Assembly: GCA_024349245.1 (NCBI GenBank)
Contig: JALDNG010000492.1
Location: forward strand, 1-64,000
Source of the DNA: Neodontobutis hainanensis
Taxonomy: Eukaryota; Chordata; Actinopteri; Gobiiformes; Odontobutidae
Length of the DNA stretch: 64,000 nt
Direction: 5' to 3'
Part shown: positions 1 through 10,895 of the stretch, piece by piece
Layout: every line of letters starts with the position of its first letter
How positions within the stretch are numbered: position 1 is the first letter of the stretch
Position numbers and translations under genes: made by a program
Notes under the pieces: model-generated
What the model was told of the DNA's origin: nothing
What the model saw: the letters and a program-made list of their open reading frames with translations, nothing else
The model's database searches: none

Positions 1-1978
1 TTGTTAAATTTAGTGCATATTACATTACATTTTGAAAATGTGTTTCTGTATCTTACCGCTTTTGTGTCAGATCTGCTGCGCACTGGGCAGCTTCTTGTAG
101 GCCTTGGTGGAGCGGGTGGTTTGGAGGAGTGTGGAGGAGTGTGGCGGGGGGGTAGACAGTTGTGGGACGGCCCTGTTCTGTGGCTGACCTTGAGAGACGG
201 CATGCTGCTGTTGCAAGAGGAGTTGGAGACCCAGAGGCTCACAGGAGGAAACATTTGTAAAAAATATATATTTTGTCAGTGTTATCAGGTCTTTTATGCA
301 CTTTTCATAATTTATTCACAGTTTTGGACTTACTTTGTCAGATCTTTAATCTCATCTCTGCTGTGTCACTCAAACGTAATACAATATCTGTTCTTTAACA
401 GACTATTTATAACTTTATCCTAATTCAGAAGCTCTTTTGAATTTTTCTAAACGCCAAAACCATCAAACCTTTGTTCTGCTTTACATTATTAGACATTAAA
501 CATTATCCATTCAACAATTGCCCAATCATACATCATTAATTCTAAGACACAACTTTTAACTTTTAACTTTAGGTTAACATTCATATATTCTCAATATAAG
601 CCCCTCACTCGTGGGCTTTGTTTCTCTCATGCGTCTCCGCAGTTAACACTTCTACTGAAGTTCTACTTATTTAGATGGATCAAATTATGGATGAATTATC
701 AAATTAAGGATGATTCAACAGTACAAATATGTCACAATGTTAGATTTTTATCACTATTTTTCCTAATTAACTCCTCGCATTTAGGTACTTGTAATTTACA
801 CAAATCCGTTTCTCGCTATTTTCCTCAGATGGATCAACTTCTCTGAGTCACTCTGTTGCATTAACTTATCACAAGTTAAGGCTTTTTCACATTCAGGCTG
901 ACTAATGTTAGATCTCATTATTCAGACTGAATCAACTTCCAATAAAATCAATTAAATGCATTCAATCCACATTCGCATCCCAATCACACTCTCAATCACA
1001 CTTTTATTTTTAACAATATTATCAAAGGTTAGCTTACCCAAACTTCATCAAAAATATATTTTATCAAATTTTTTTTTTTTTTTATCGGAAACCAAACTTC
1101 ATAAAAACACTTCAACTATATTTTTACTATCTCACTGCTGCACACGCAGTGAACAATTCTTTGCAGGCCTGCTTTTTAACTTATCGTCACGTGACTTCAG
1201 GCAGGGTCTCGAGAGTCAGCTCGAGCTCTTCCGTGCGTCCAACGCACCGTTAAACCATTAAACCAACATTACTAGTTAGGCCAGACATTTGAATGTGGTG
1301 TATTAGGATATATGCTTATTCAACTAGAGCAAAACCTGCAAATTTTACCATAGATCAACATCAAACATCCAGTTTAAATCTCACCATGCACCTCTATAGG
1401 CAGGGTCTCGACAAAAACACATACTTTCATCAGCTTCAATTCTCACTATAAACCATACAGGCAGGGTCTCGATTTCAAAGCAATTATTCTCACCATAAAC
1501 CTAGCAGGGTCTTGATTAAACTATTTTCCTGTTCAAATCTCACCATAAACCAAGCAGGGTCACGAATTTCAGCGTTAAGGACCTCCTACATTTGCCAACT
1601 TCATGGAAACACATCAGTTAGGTTGATGTAAATACATGCAGTCCACTAAACGTCCACAAGCATCCCAAACTACTACTTCTGGAAGTTTTTTGGTTCACAA
1701 TCACACACAAAAAAAAAAATTAACAGCTGTTTTACCTGACTTTAGTCCAATGGTCCAGTTTTTCCGCAGTCAGACGTCTCTGTTCTGTCCTCTGATCGCT
1801 CTCTGCTCTTTTCTGTTTTTAGTTCAGATATCGTCACCGCGTCTCACACACAGATAATGAAGATCTGGCCCGTAATGCTGGAACAGCGCATCTTAGGACT
1901 TATAAAGAAATGCTTGTTTGTGCATTTCTTCCTTACACATCAGTTTCACTTTCTGCATGAGAAATAGCAGATGTTGAT
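1..1978 (-). mobile_element. Leader/internal region of a minus-strand LTR retroelement (partial)
   Basis: This stretch lies directly downstream, on the minus strand, of an LTR (1998-2436) and a tRNA-Pro-type primer site, so it should be the untranslated leader and start of the internal region of that element, leaving the window on the left. I find no gag, protease or pol motif in either strand; the plus-strand open frames at 1-423 and 956-1261 are low complexity and match nothing I know. A degenerate tandem repeat (1375-1575) lies inside it. How far the element really extends to the left within 1-1978 is uncertain. Confidence 0.4.
1375..1575. repeat. Degenerate ~55-bp tandem repeat with GCAGGGTCTCG core
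   Basis: Four successive blocks share the order TCTCAC-YATAAACC followed by (G)GCAGGGTCTCGA: cores near 1400, 1460, 1505 and 1552. A fifth, isolated core is at about 1200. Spacing is about 45-60 bases and the copies have diverged. It lies in the leader region of the minus-strand LTR element; no function can be read from it. Confidence 0.6.
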
Positions 1979-1996
1979 ATCCCGGACGAGCCCCAA
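1979..1996 (-). promoter_or_regulatory. Primer-binding site, tRNA-Pro type
   Basis: On the minus strand, just past the LTR end, the 18 bases read TTGGGGCTCGTCCGGGAT. This differs at one position from the tRNA-Pro primer site TGGGGGCTCGTCCGGGAT used by many retroviruses and related elements. It fixes the element's orientation (minus) and its LTR boundary. Confidence 0.75.
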
Positions 1997-1997
1997 A

Positions 1998-2436
1998 TGT
2001 TAGGAGAATTTACTTTACAGATTAAATGAGCAGACGATGGAGACTGTATATGATTTGAAAATAATAGACAGGTTTAATCTTTGCAAAGAGAAACATAACA
2101 GACACAGAGGGTTTTGCTTAAAGATGTAAACAATACATGAAGCTTTTATGTGTTTACATTATGCCAGCCCCAGCTCCAGGGTCGTGGATGGACGTGTATT
2201 GAACTGACGTGTCAGTCATAGATGTGTGTCACTAAGGGAACAGGACAGAGTGTCCCTGAACAATGATTAGATCTAGTGCAAAGAGATGTATTTGTATTGT
2301 TTGGATTAGCCTGGCACCAAATAGGAGATATAGCTGAAGACATTAAGTCATACTTGTATGTGGATAAGCATATGAACTGGAGCAAGAGTGAGAGCATAAT
2401 ATTTAACATTAATGGAGATGTACAATTCCCATAACA
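1998..2436 (-). mobile_element. 5' LTR of a minus-strand LTR retroelement
   Basis: A 439-bp segment bounded by TGTTA...TAACA (5'-TG...CA-3') ends against a tRNA-Pro-type primer site at 1979-1996. A diverged relative of the same LTR is present as a solo LTR at 45737-46109. The two share the block on rounding up tttaatc-ttgcaa and gcttaaagatgtaaac, and the terminal cccataaca. The second LTR of this element is not in the window. Confidence 0.75.
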
Positions 2437-2508
2437 GGTACACAGTCACACTGGTTGTGAGTGTGTGACTGGCTAAGACCACTTACTCTTCATTCAGTCC
2501 GAGGAGGT

Positions 2509-3825
2509 TGGAGACATTGAGTCTGAGTGGACCATGTTCTCCACCTCCATTGTCAATGTGGCCACTCGAAGCTGTGGCCGTAAAGTCTCCGGTGCCTGTC
2601 GTGGTGGCAATCCCCGAACCCGGTCGTGGACACCGGAAGTAAGGGATGCTGTCAAGCTGAAGAAGGAGACCTACCGAGCCTGGTTGGCTCGTGGGACTCC
2701 TGAGGACGAAGGGGGACCGGAGGGTGTGTTCCAACTACAGAGGGACCACACTCCTCAGCCGGGAAAGTCTATGCCAGGGTACTGGAGAGGAGAATGTGGC
2801 CGATAGATGAACCTCAGATTCGTCCCGGTCATGGAACGGGGCCCTTTGCTAAGTGCTGTCCGGTCTCTGTACGACTGGAGCAGGAGCTTGGTTCGCATTG
2901 CCAGCAGTAAGTCAGAACTGTTCCCAGTGCATGTTGGACTCCAGCAGGGCTGCCCTTTGTCACCGGTCCTATTCATTATCTTTATGGACAGGATTTCTAG
3001 GCGCAGCCAGGGGCCGGAGGGAGTCTGCTTTGGGGACCACAGGATCTCGTCTACTGTTTGCAGATGATGTTGTCCTGTTGACTCCATCAAGCCAGGACCT
3101 TCAGTGTGCACTGGGACGTTTTGCAGCCAAGTGTGAAGCGGCTGGGATGAGGATCAGCACCTCCAAGTCTGAGACCATGGTTCTCAGTCGGAAAAGGATG
3201 GCTTGTCCCCTTCAGGGTGGTGGAGAGATCCTGCCTCAAGTGGAAAGTGTTCAAGTATCTTGGGGTCTTGTTCACGAGTGAGGGAAGAAGGGAAGGTGAA
3301 ATTGACAGTACCGGTCTGTCGTGGTGAAGAAGGAGCTGAGCTGTAAGGCAAAGCTCTCGATTTACCGGTCAATCTACGTTCCTACTCTCACCTATGGTCA
3401 TGAGCTTTGGGTCAAGACCGAAAGAACGAGATCCCGGATACAAGCGGCCAAAATGAGCTTTCTCCGCAGAGTGGCGGGGCGCTCCCTTAGAGATAAGGTG
3501 AGGAGCTCAGTCACTCGGGAAGAGCTCAAAGTAGAGCCGCTGCTCCTCCACATCGAGAGAGCCAGATGAGGTGGCTCAGGCATCTGTTTAGGATGCCTCC
3601 TGGACGCCTCCCTAGGGAGGTGTTTCGGGCATGTCCCACCGGGAGGAGACCCCAGGAAGACCTAGGACACGCTGGAGGGACTATGTCTCTCGGCTGGCCT
3701 GGGAACGCCTCGGTATCCCCGGAAGAGCTGGAGGAAGTGTCTGGGGAGCGGGAAGTCTGGGCGTCTCTGCTTAGACTGCTGCCCCACGACCCGGCCCCGG
3801 ATAAGCGGTAGAAGATGGATGGATG
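2509..3825 (+). mobile_element. RTE-clade (Rex3-like) LINE, internally deleted
   Basis: Translated pieces match the familiar fish RTE/Rex3-type polyprotein: GDIESEWTMF at the left end, SCGRKVSGACRGGNPRTR, the RT block QGCPLSPVLFIIFMD, FADDVVLL, then KAKLSIYRSIYVPTLTYGHE and the C-terminal RRVAGRSLRDKVRSS. The 3' end GATAAGCGGTAGAAGATGGATGGATG is the expected GATG-repeat tail. The region between the SWTPEV block (about 2640) and the RT core is missing and replaced by short collapsed segments near 2700-2830, and several frame breaks follow, so the copy is dead. A fuller minus-strand copy of the same family lies at 48663-50811. Confidence 0.85.
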
Positions 3826-5319
3826 TTACATGAAGATGAATTTCTGTGTAATGCCCTGATATGTTTATTTATTGTATTATGGTGGTGAGTGATGTCAAAA
3901 TGATGTCATTAATCTTGATTTTATGGTGTTTTTGGAGGCAGCACCTACATGTATAAAAAGTGGAGCACAAGGGCTACCTTCAAATCTAGTGAAGGTCAAG
4001 TGAACTGAAACATTGTTTAAATAAATGAATGAAGAGTATGGGAGCCTTTTTGATTTTTCTATGATACTCCAACACACCTCTTGACATTTCAGGTGTACAG
4101 AAAACAAAACCCAAAGTACAGTCACCAAAAGTCTTTAAAATACCTCAAAAGGTTTTAGACAGTTTGGAAGAATACTGTAGATTCAGGACATCTGTCAAGG
4201 AAATAAGCAGGCAGCATACTCTGACCAGGTTAGCAAGGTTCATAACCACAGGGATTGCCTTGATAATTTCCTTGGCTCATGGAAAAGATAGATTTTCATT
4301 GTATGCATTTCAGGCCCTCAAGCCACTGGCCTCTGCTGAAGAAAATAAATAGAAAAATAAAATAAAAACTGTAATTTGCTGTCAAAAATCACAAATGGGA
4401 TCAAAAGTGACAGTGTCAAAACCATCTGTAAAATAATTATAGAAAAAGACATTAGATTTTGTACATCAGTCTTAATAAATGGAATATCTATCCACATACA
4501 CTAAATATAATATTTGTACACATGTACATTTGAATGAACAAATGACAAATGACAAAAACATTTGTTAGGCTATAGCTCTGTTTTAAACCATTTATTAAGC
4601 CTTTACTATTTTAAACTGTAAATAATATTTATAGAAAGGTATTGAAGATATTTATTTAAATGGCAAGACAACATGACCTCTTCAAGTATTTTGACATGTT
4701 GTGGTATATTTTTCATGTTATGTGCTTATTTCTGTTTTTCATTTATGCATGATGAGTTTATGTTATGTGTTTATGGTTCATACTTATGCATGGTGTGTAA
4801 TCAAGTAGTGGATGTTATATTAAAACATTTAGAAACATATTAAAGTAAAACAAAGGAAAACTTAATGTCAGGGGAGTATGGTTTAAATCAGGATAAGTTT
4901 AAAGCACACACACATATTGGAGGCCAAGATAGAGACATGGGAGCCTGATGCTCAAGGCCAGAGAAGGGAGAGGCCTAGCAGGTGGGAAAGTCCCAAGTTG
5001 TTACAGAATGACATCACAGAGTTTAATAAAAATCTTCAAAGGCTCATCAAAGATTACAAAAAGAGTTATCACTAAACTGTCATATCAAAACTGTATAAAA
5101 GGCTTACATTTTCTGTACAAAAATTAGTAGAGCTTGGGGAATAGCCTACTCGGGTCATTTATTGTGTTGGTTGTGAGCAATAAAGACTCTAAGACATGGA
5201 AATGGCTGTGCGTTCATGACTTATTCCACACAATTGTGCCAAAGACTGAGCGGTCAGTATTGGACACAACAATGTGCAAACTGATCCATGATCCCTGGTA
5301 TGCAATACCAGGGTTTTCT
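3826..5319. other. Intergenic, AT-rich
   Basis: Apart from the possible exon at 4093-4228 I see no gene, tRNA or mobile-element motif here. The sequence is AT-rich with scattered short homopolymers and a short CA run near 4905. Confidence 0.5.
4093..4228 (+). other. Possible isolated host exon, function unknown
   Basis: A good acceptor (CATTTCAG) precedes, and a usable donor (CCAG|GTTAGC) follows, a 136-base segment that is open in one frame and reads VQKTKPKVQSPKVFKIPQK followed by a LEEYCRFRTSVKEISRQHTL-type stretch. The frame stays open to 4352 if the donor is not used. I recognise no family. Codon composition looks more like coding sequence than the AT-rich surroundings, but there is no partner exon in the window. 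Confidence 0.25.
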
Positions 5320-5453
5320 TTAAGCAATACTGGATATCTTGCACTGGATATCTTGCACTTACTGCTATTGCTCTTCTGGTTAGACCTAAATGGAATCGTT
5401 GCATTGTACTTGTACATGTGTAATGACAATAAAGTTGAATCTAATCTAATCTA
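5320..5453 (+). mobile_element. 3' end of a LINE with ATCTA-type tail
   Basis: The segment ends TGACAATAAAGTTGAATC followed by tandem TAATC units. That is the usual 3' terminus of a common fish non-LTR element (upstream: TTGCACTTACTGCT and TGTACATGTGTAATGACAA). No coding part is left, so the clade cannot be decided. Confidence 0.55.
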
Positions 5454-5469
5454 AATAGGCCCAACACTA

Positions 5470-6010
5470 TAGTAGGAGAAACATGCCCATATCATGATGC
5501 TTGCTTTACTGTCTTCAAATTCAGAGTTTGGCATTCTGGTTATTCTTCGATCCATTTTGATGGCTGTGTTTTGTTTTCTTCCACATCTCTCTGGCTTTGC
5601 TCTCCATTTTAAGTCATTGGAGATCATTTTAGAGGCCTATATTTTTTTGCACCTCTTTATATGTTTTTCCCTACTGCAATCAACTTTTTAATCAAAGTAC
5701 GCTGTTCTTCTGAAGAATGTCTTGAATGATCCATTTTCCTCAGGCTTTCAAATGCATGTTCAACAAGTGCTGGCTTCATCCTTAAATAGGGGCCACCATT
5801 GATGACCTCAGTGATTGAATACCACACTGCTATTTTTTGAACACGCCTTTCAACTAATTGTCCAATTGCACAGCCTTAAGAGCGTGCATAACATGAATGC
5901 TGGATCTTGTCTGTTTCCTGAGAATCTTCTGCACCTACTAGTAATTAGATGCCACTTAGCAATAAAAAATATACTAAAAACGCACGTGTTGGTTGAGGTA
6001 GTATTTTTTG
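5470..6010 (-). pseudogene. Tc1-like transposase relic (DNA-binding part)
   Basis: On the minus strand, pieces in shifting frames read SRHSSEEQRTLIKKLI, then MISNDLKWRAKPERCGRK and IKMDRRITRM. These are the helix-turn-helix and GRPR-like hook of a fish Tc1-like transposase. Beyond 5820 lie sequences of the type seen in the terminal part of such elements (TTTTTTGAACACGCC, GCACAGCCTTAAGAGCGTGCAT). No DDE catalytic part is present and several frames are broken, so this is a dead fragment. Confidence 0.7.
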
Positions 6011-6759
6011 TAGTATCCCAAGATGGATGAAAAACCTTATGGAACCTGCCCTGGCATGTGTCCTATCTTTTCATTTTGATATTGCATGAAAATTTTAGTT
6101 TTGTTGTTTATTATTTTTAATGTTAAGTTCAGTGAAATTTGTTTTACAATTAAATATTGATTTTTTTAAAAGTACTCGGTGGTCATTCTGTAGATTACAA
6201 ACAATATTGACTGATTTCTATATTATAAAAGGCCAATATCTATGTTAGAAATTTTGGGCTTTAAGTAAACGTAAATTTAGCATTTTAATTACTGTTCACT
6301 TGAACTAAGAATTGTTGTAAATAAATAAAAGAGTTTTGCCTGATCAAAACAAGGCAAATGTTACAGTCAATTCAAATTTTTAATTTAGTTAAAAAATTAA
6401 ACCAACTTTAAGTATTTACCACTCAGTCTTTTTAATTATTTTGAGCTTCCGGGTTTACAGTGTGTGAAGATGGCAGGGACGGTGTGGGCTGCGGCTGCCT
6501 TTTGCAAAGAAACCCCACAGAGACAATTAAACTACTGACCTGTATCATCAAGGATTTGTTCTTGCTTCCTGTTTGGAAACACGGTAGGAAGCGGACTTTT
6601 GGGCCTATGGCAGTGACATACAGCACACACACCTGGAGGAGTGGCTCGCACTTCCTAACAACTAGAGAGCGAATCAGTGGCCATGGTTTGAACTTGTGAC
6701 CTATACAAGATGAGACATGCGATGGATTTAAAACATTAAGGAAGAGCAACAAGAAGGGA
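6011..6759. other. Intergenic up to the tandem-array junction
   Basis: No recognisable gene. A short reading frame (start 6470, MAGTVWAAAAFCK) follows an AG but matches nothing I know. The array begins at the ACTTAAAAA junction near 6760. Confidence 0.4.
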
Positions 6760-6852
6760 ACTTAAAAAATATATATATTCAAATATGATAGCCTTACTGA
6801 AACAAACCAAAGTCACCAAAAAGTTATGCATGCATGTTTTTTTAAGAAAAGC

Positions 6853-6946
6853 TGCTCCAAGTGAGATTTGAACTCACAACCTCAGCATTACTCTGCAGGT
6901 AACTGTCTTATAAGTACTGCGCGCTGACCGATTGCGCCACTGGAGC
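6853..6946 (-). tRNA. tRNA-Ile (anticodon UAU), intron-containing, unit 1
   Basis: On the minus strand the segment folds as a tRNA. The acceptor arm GCTCCAG pairs with TTGGAGC plus discriminator A. The D-arm is GCGC-AATCGGTCA-GCGC, the anticodon stem-loop CAGTA-CTTATAA is closed by TGCTG, and the T-arm is GTGAG-TTCAAAT-CTCAC. An intron of about 19-20 bases (GACAGTTACCTGCAGAGTA) follows the anticodon loop. tRNA-Ile(UAU) genes of vertebrates normally carry such an intron. Box A (TGGCGCAATCGG) and box B (GGTTGTGAGTTCAAATC type) give an internal Pol III promoter. Confidence 0.88.
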
Positions 6947-7504
6947 TTGTTCAACAGCAATCAGGACACAAACCTACAGCTAAGAAACTACAGATTTATG
7001 AGACCGTTTTATCCTCAGTCCCCTAAAACCAGTCAAGATCCTCTCAGGAATTTTTCTAATCTATTCTCTCCTGCTCTGCCTCGTCAAACTCATTTGACAC
7101 TGCCGTGTCAAATGCCACAGTGAGTTCAGTAAAACCAGAATTGAAACTTTACCAGAATCCAAGTCAGCATTTGTGTCTGATTTAGACTTAATGAAACAGT
7201 GGCTTCGTGCTCTGTTTTTCACACATCTACGTCTATGTGACACACAGCAATGTGTGGTCACATTGTTTTAATTTCATTATTGTGTGGTTTCATCATTGAT
7301 GTACATTCAATGTGAAAATGTGATGTGGTGCAGTACCATTTTCTGCCACAAGGTGGCAGCGCCCTTGTGAGACGGCATGTGCTCTTCTGGCGCTGCTCTG
7401 TCAGACCGGCAGATGCAGCCAAAGAGAACAAGAACTGATCGTGGGTCCGCCTCATTTGTTCTTTTTTGTAGTGGGTCCACCGGCCAATACCTGCTACAGT
7501 TTCT

Positions 7505-10500
7505 TGGTGGCCCGTAGAGACGGTGTGTGACTATGTGAAAGGGAGACAGCCATGGCTGATGGTGAGAGGAGAAACTTGATGTGGGGCATCCAGAGAACCC
7601 TGCTCACCCTATCACCGGATGAACTGTTCCAGACTGCCAAAGCCCTGGGGCCCATTACTGGAGGGGACCAGCCAGGTCTTACGTCAGGGGATGAGGAGAG
7701 TTGTTTCCAGTATCAGTGATGACATCATCAGTGATGTTATGTGCAGTAAAACTTTATTTGAGTCTGAAGACATGGGGATGTCATATTTGCTACAGCTCAA
7801 AGATGTTATTAATGAGCTCATCCAAAGTCGTGATTTGTTAGTACCAATAGCCCCGTCCCCAGACACCCAGATCAATGACATTGTTCAAAGTCGGATTAAT
7901 GATAACTTACAGTAAAATGAAACAGAAGATACAAAGACTGATCCCCACTAAGTTGTGAGCGCAAACAGTACAGAAATCCAGGAGCTGCTTACTAGTTATG
8001 AGGAGCTAAGTTAAAGAATCTGACAGTACATGCCCACAGTCGCTGCTCAGCCTGTACTGCAGTCACTAGTAAAAATACAGCCTAAATCACAGTTTAGAGC
8101 ACAAAACAACTCAACTGAAAACCCCACACATGAAAAAGTTGTGTCACTCAGAGATCTCTCATACCTCCACCGTAGAGAGTTCAAAATCCAAGAGATCAGA
8201 TATAAGCTATAACAATGTTTGTTGTCAGATCGAAGAAGGGTTTAAAGATCAGTTGAGCGATGCTGAAATAGTCAGAACTGTCTTAAGAGTTATCAAACCT
8301 GGTAATTTCAAAGACATGCTGATGACTAAAGATGAACTGGCAGTAGGAGAAATAAAAGACTTTTTGCACTCCCACCTTCATGAACAGACCAACATAGATT
8401 TGTTCCAAGAACTAATGTGCACTAAGCAAGGTGAGGGTGAGACCCCCAGCAGTTCCTCTATCGAGTCATAGGCCTTAAGCAGAAGATCCTGCTTGCCTCA
8501 AAAAACATAGCCACAGATGTAAAGTACTCTGCTAGTACGGTCCAAGATGTGTTTCTCCATACTGTGTATCGGGGCTAGGACACAAACACAGTGACATTCA
8601 AAGAGAACTAAAACCATTACTAGCTGACCCTTCAGTTACTGATGAAGCAATACTCAAACATCTCAAAAAGTAATTAGTGATGAAAAGGCAGCGACGCCTA
8701 GGTCCAGTGACACGCCCCAGAGGTGCCCATGCACAAGGTTCACTGAAGTGAATGCTGCTCAGAGCCCTGTGACAAAAGACGACACTTGTGTGAAGAGAAA
8801 TGATAAAAGACGAACCTAATACAACAACTGGTTTTAAAAAGTTGAAGAGTTAACAAGTATATCTGCAATCACAAAAAGCAGAGCAAATGAGCCAACACAT
8901 GAAAAGCAAAGCAAGTGACGAACACAAAACAACGTGGCTGTGCATTGTATCTTGAACAAAATCGTCCTGATTGTCCTCACTGCTTTTACTGTGGAGAAGA
9001 GGGACATCGAGCAGTAGGCTGTTTAAGGAAGTCATCTCGTCAGGGAAACTGGAGCCGATCTCTGTCAAGAGACAAGTAACGCCCCAAACCGCAACAAGTA
9101 AAGACATACAACAAGGACAGCCAGCACCAAACACACATGTCAATACACTGGCTACAGACTTACCTGATGTTAAAAAATGAAAGACTTGCAAAGCTTATTG
9201 GGAATAAAGCACTCACGCATTGTAGTCTGAATGGTTTTGCAGTTAGTGCCTTACTAGACAGTGGAGCCCAAGTAAGCATCATTGTTAGAGAATGGAAAGA
9301 CAAATACTTACCAGACACAGCAATTCAGTCACTCAGCGAAACTGTTGATGAGGAGGAGGATTTGAAACTCTATGCTTTAAATGGTGACAGACTGCCATTT
9401 GATGGCTGGGTGGCCATAACAGTCAATCTTAAGGGTAATGTTGACCCTAGCTTGTCAATCACTGTACCATTCCTTGTTAGTAGTTTTGCTCTGGAGAGAC
9501 CCATTCTTGGTTTCAATGTCCTAGAGGAAGTGATCCAAAAGCAACCTGAGAGGTTTATTTCAACAATAACTAGTCTTCTCTGTAGTGCCATGTCCATCCC
9601 GACAGAGAAGGCAGAGCTTCTTGTGAACTTCATTCAGACTAACAAAGCTTTAGTTCAAAATGAAGTAAAAGTAAATGACACCACTATCCCAGCTGGACAA
9701 GTAGCCTGGATAAAGTGTAGTGTCTCACCTGGAATGAACTTGTCAGAGACTGTTTTTCTGTTTGAACCCGATGAAAATAACACGCAATTGACTGAACTGG
9801 ACATTGGTGAGGGTTTTGTGGAGGTACATAATGCAAAGAGCCCCTATGTTCTAATACCGGTGGGCAATAACACCAAACATACTGCGACATAACAAATTAA
9901 AACAGCCCTGGGTAGTATTTACAGTGTTGGTAAAGTAATAAATATGAACGCACCTGAGGAGCCAGAGCCCACAGTGACTGTAAGCAGTGTTGCCCCCACT
10001 CCCGCCATCTCCATGGCTACCTTCCATTGATCTAAGTCATCTCACTGATGAACAACAAGCAAAAGTTGACAAAATGCTCTGTGAAGAGTCAGAAGCCTTT
10101 GCCCGAGACAGCACAGACATCGGATGTATACCTACCCTGCAAATGTCAATCAACTGGAAGACAATATCCCAGTCCAGAGAGCCTACTCACCAATACCAAA
10201 GCCACTTTTCAAAGAGGTAAAAGACTACATACAAGAACTGTTGCTAAAAGGTCCCCGTATGCTGCTCCAGTTGTATGTGTCAGAAAAAAAAGATGGCAGT
10301 CTAAGACTGTGTATTGATTATAGGCTTCTTAATAAAAAGACTGTGCCTGATAGACATCCACTGCCCAGAATACAAGATTTGACAGACATGCAGGGAAGGA
10401 AATGTCATAGGATATGGCTTAAGGACTTTGACACAAGTTGAACGCACCTATCACCTACATAGTGGGAAGTTAGAGTTCCTTGCCTTGAAATGGGCTGTGT

Positions 10501-10870
10501 GTGAAAAATTCCAGGGCTACCTGTATTATGCACCCCATTTCACAATATACACAGACAACAACCCACTGACTTTTGTCATGAGTACAGCAAAACTCAATGC
10601 AGTTGGCCATAGATGGGTTGGAGAACTCTCAGATTTCAGATTTGACATACAATACAGACCAGAAAAACTAACGTTGATGCCGATACACTCTCACGTATTC
10701 CACTTGACATTAAAAAGTATGTTTCAGAATGTACAGAAACTTTTAGATGAGGCGGTACAAGCAACATGGGACGGAGCCATGTAGCCAGACAGAAAGGCGT
10801 AGCCTGCGTGGCCGCCCTTAAAACCACTGCTCCAGATTCACACCCGCCACCTCAAGCCAACCTGGGAGAA
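7505..10870 (+). mobile_element. Ty3/Gypsy retrotransposon remnant, unit 1
   Basis: Order seen: a primer-site-like TGGTGGCCCG (7505), gag start at 7552 (MADGERRNLMWGIQRT), gag blocks interrupted by frameshifts (SPDELFQTAKALGP, FLHSHLHEQTNIDLFQEL), a CCHC knuckle CFYCGEEGHRAVGC near 8985, an aspartic protease with DSGA (9137-9892), and the start of reverse transcriptase (KKDGSLRLCIDYRLLNK, VPDRHPLPRIQDLTDM). At about 10393 this jumps directly into RNase H (GYGLRTLTQVERTYHLHSGK, KLEFLALKW, IYTDNNPLTFVM, DTLSR). The RT palm with its YxDD, the connection and the first RNase H aspartate are missing. No integrase and no 3' LTR are seen. It is non-functional in itself. Confidence 0.85.
9137..9892 (+). 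CDS. Gypsy aspartic protease region, unit 1 (251 codons open)
   Basis: This is the longest open stretch of the remnant. The protease signature VSALLDSGAQVSII is at about residues 37-50, where Asp of DSG is the catalytic residue, followed by the flap-side and C-terminal LERPILGFNVLEE block (ILG is the second protease hallmark). The rest is the spacer towards RT. The true polyprotein frame starts well upstream in gag; the ATG at 9137 is only the first in-frame one. An open frame here among broken neighbours may simply be chance survival. Confidence 0.75.
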   Translation: MSIHWLQTYLMLKNERLAKLIGNKALTHCSLNGFAVSALLDSGAQVSIIVREWKDKYLPDTAIQSLSETVDEEEDLKLYALNGDRLPFDGWVAITVNLKGNVDPSLSITVPFLVSSFALERPILGFNVLEEVIQKQPERFISTITSLLCSAMSIPTEKAELLVNFIQTNKALVQNEVKVNDTTIPAGQVAWIKCSVSPGMNLSETVFLFEPDENNTQLTELDIGEGFVEVHNAKSPYVLIPVGNNTKHTAT

Positions 10871-10895
10871 TCATTCAGCTGATGTTGACACAATA

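Noticed and set aside
1..423. 140-codon open frame at the window start
   Set aside because: Starts at TTG, composition follows AT-rich DNA, no motif; probably chance inside a retroelement leader.
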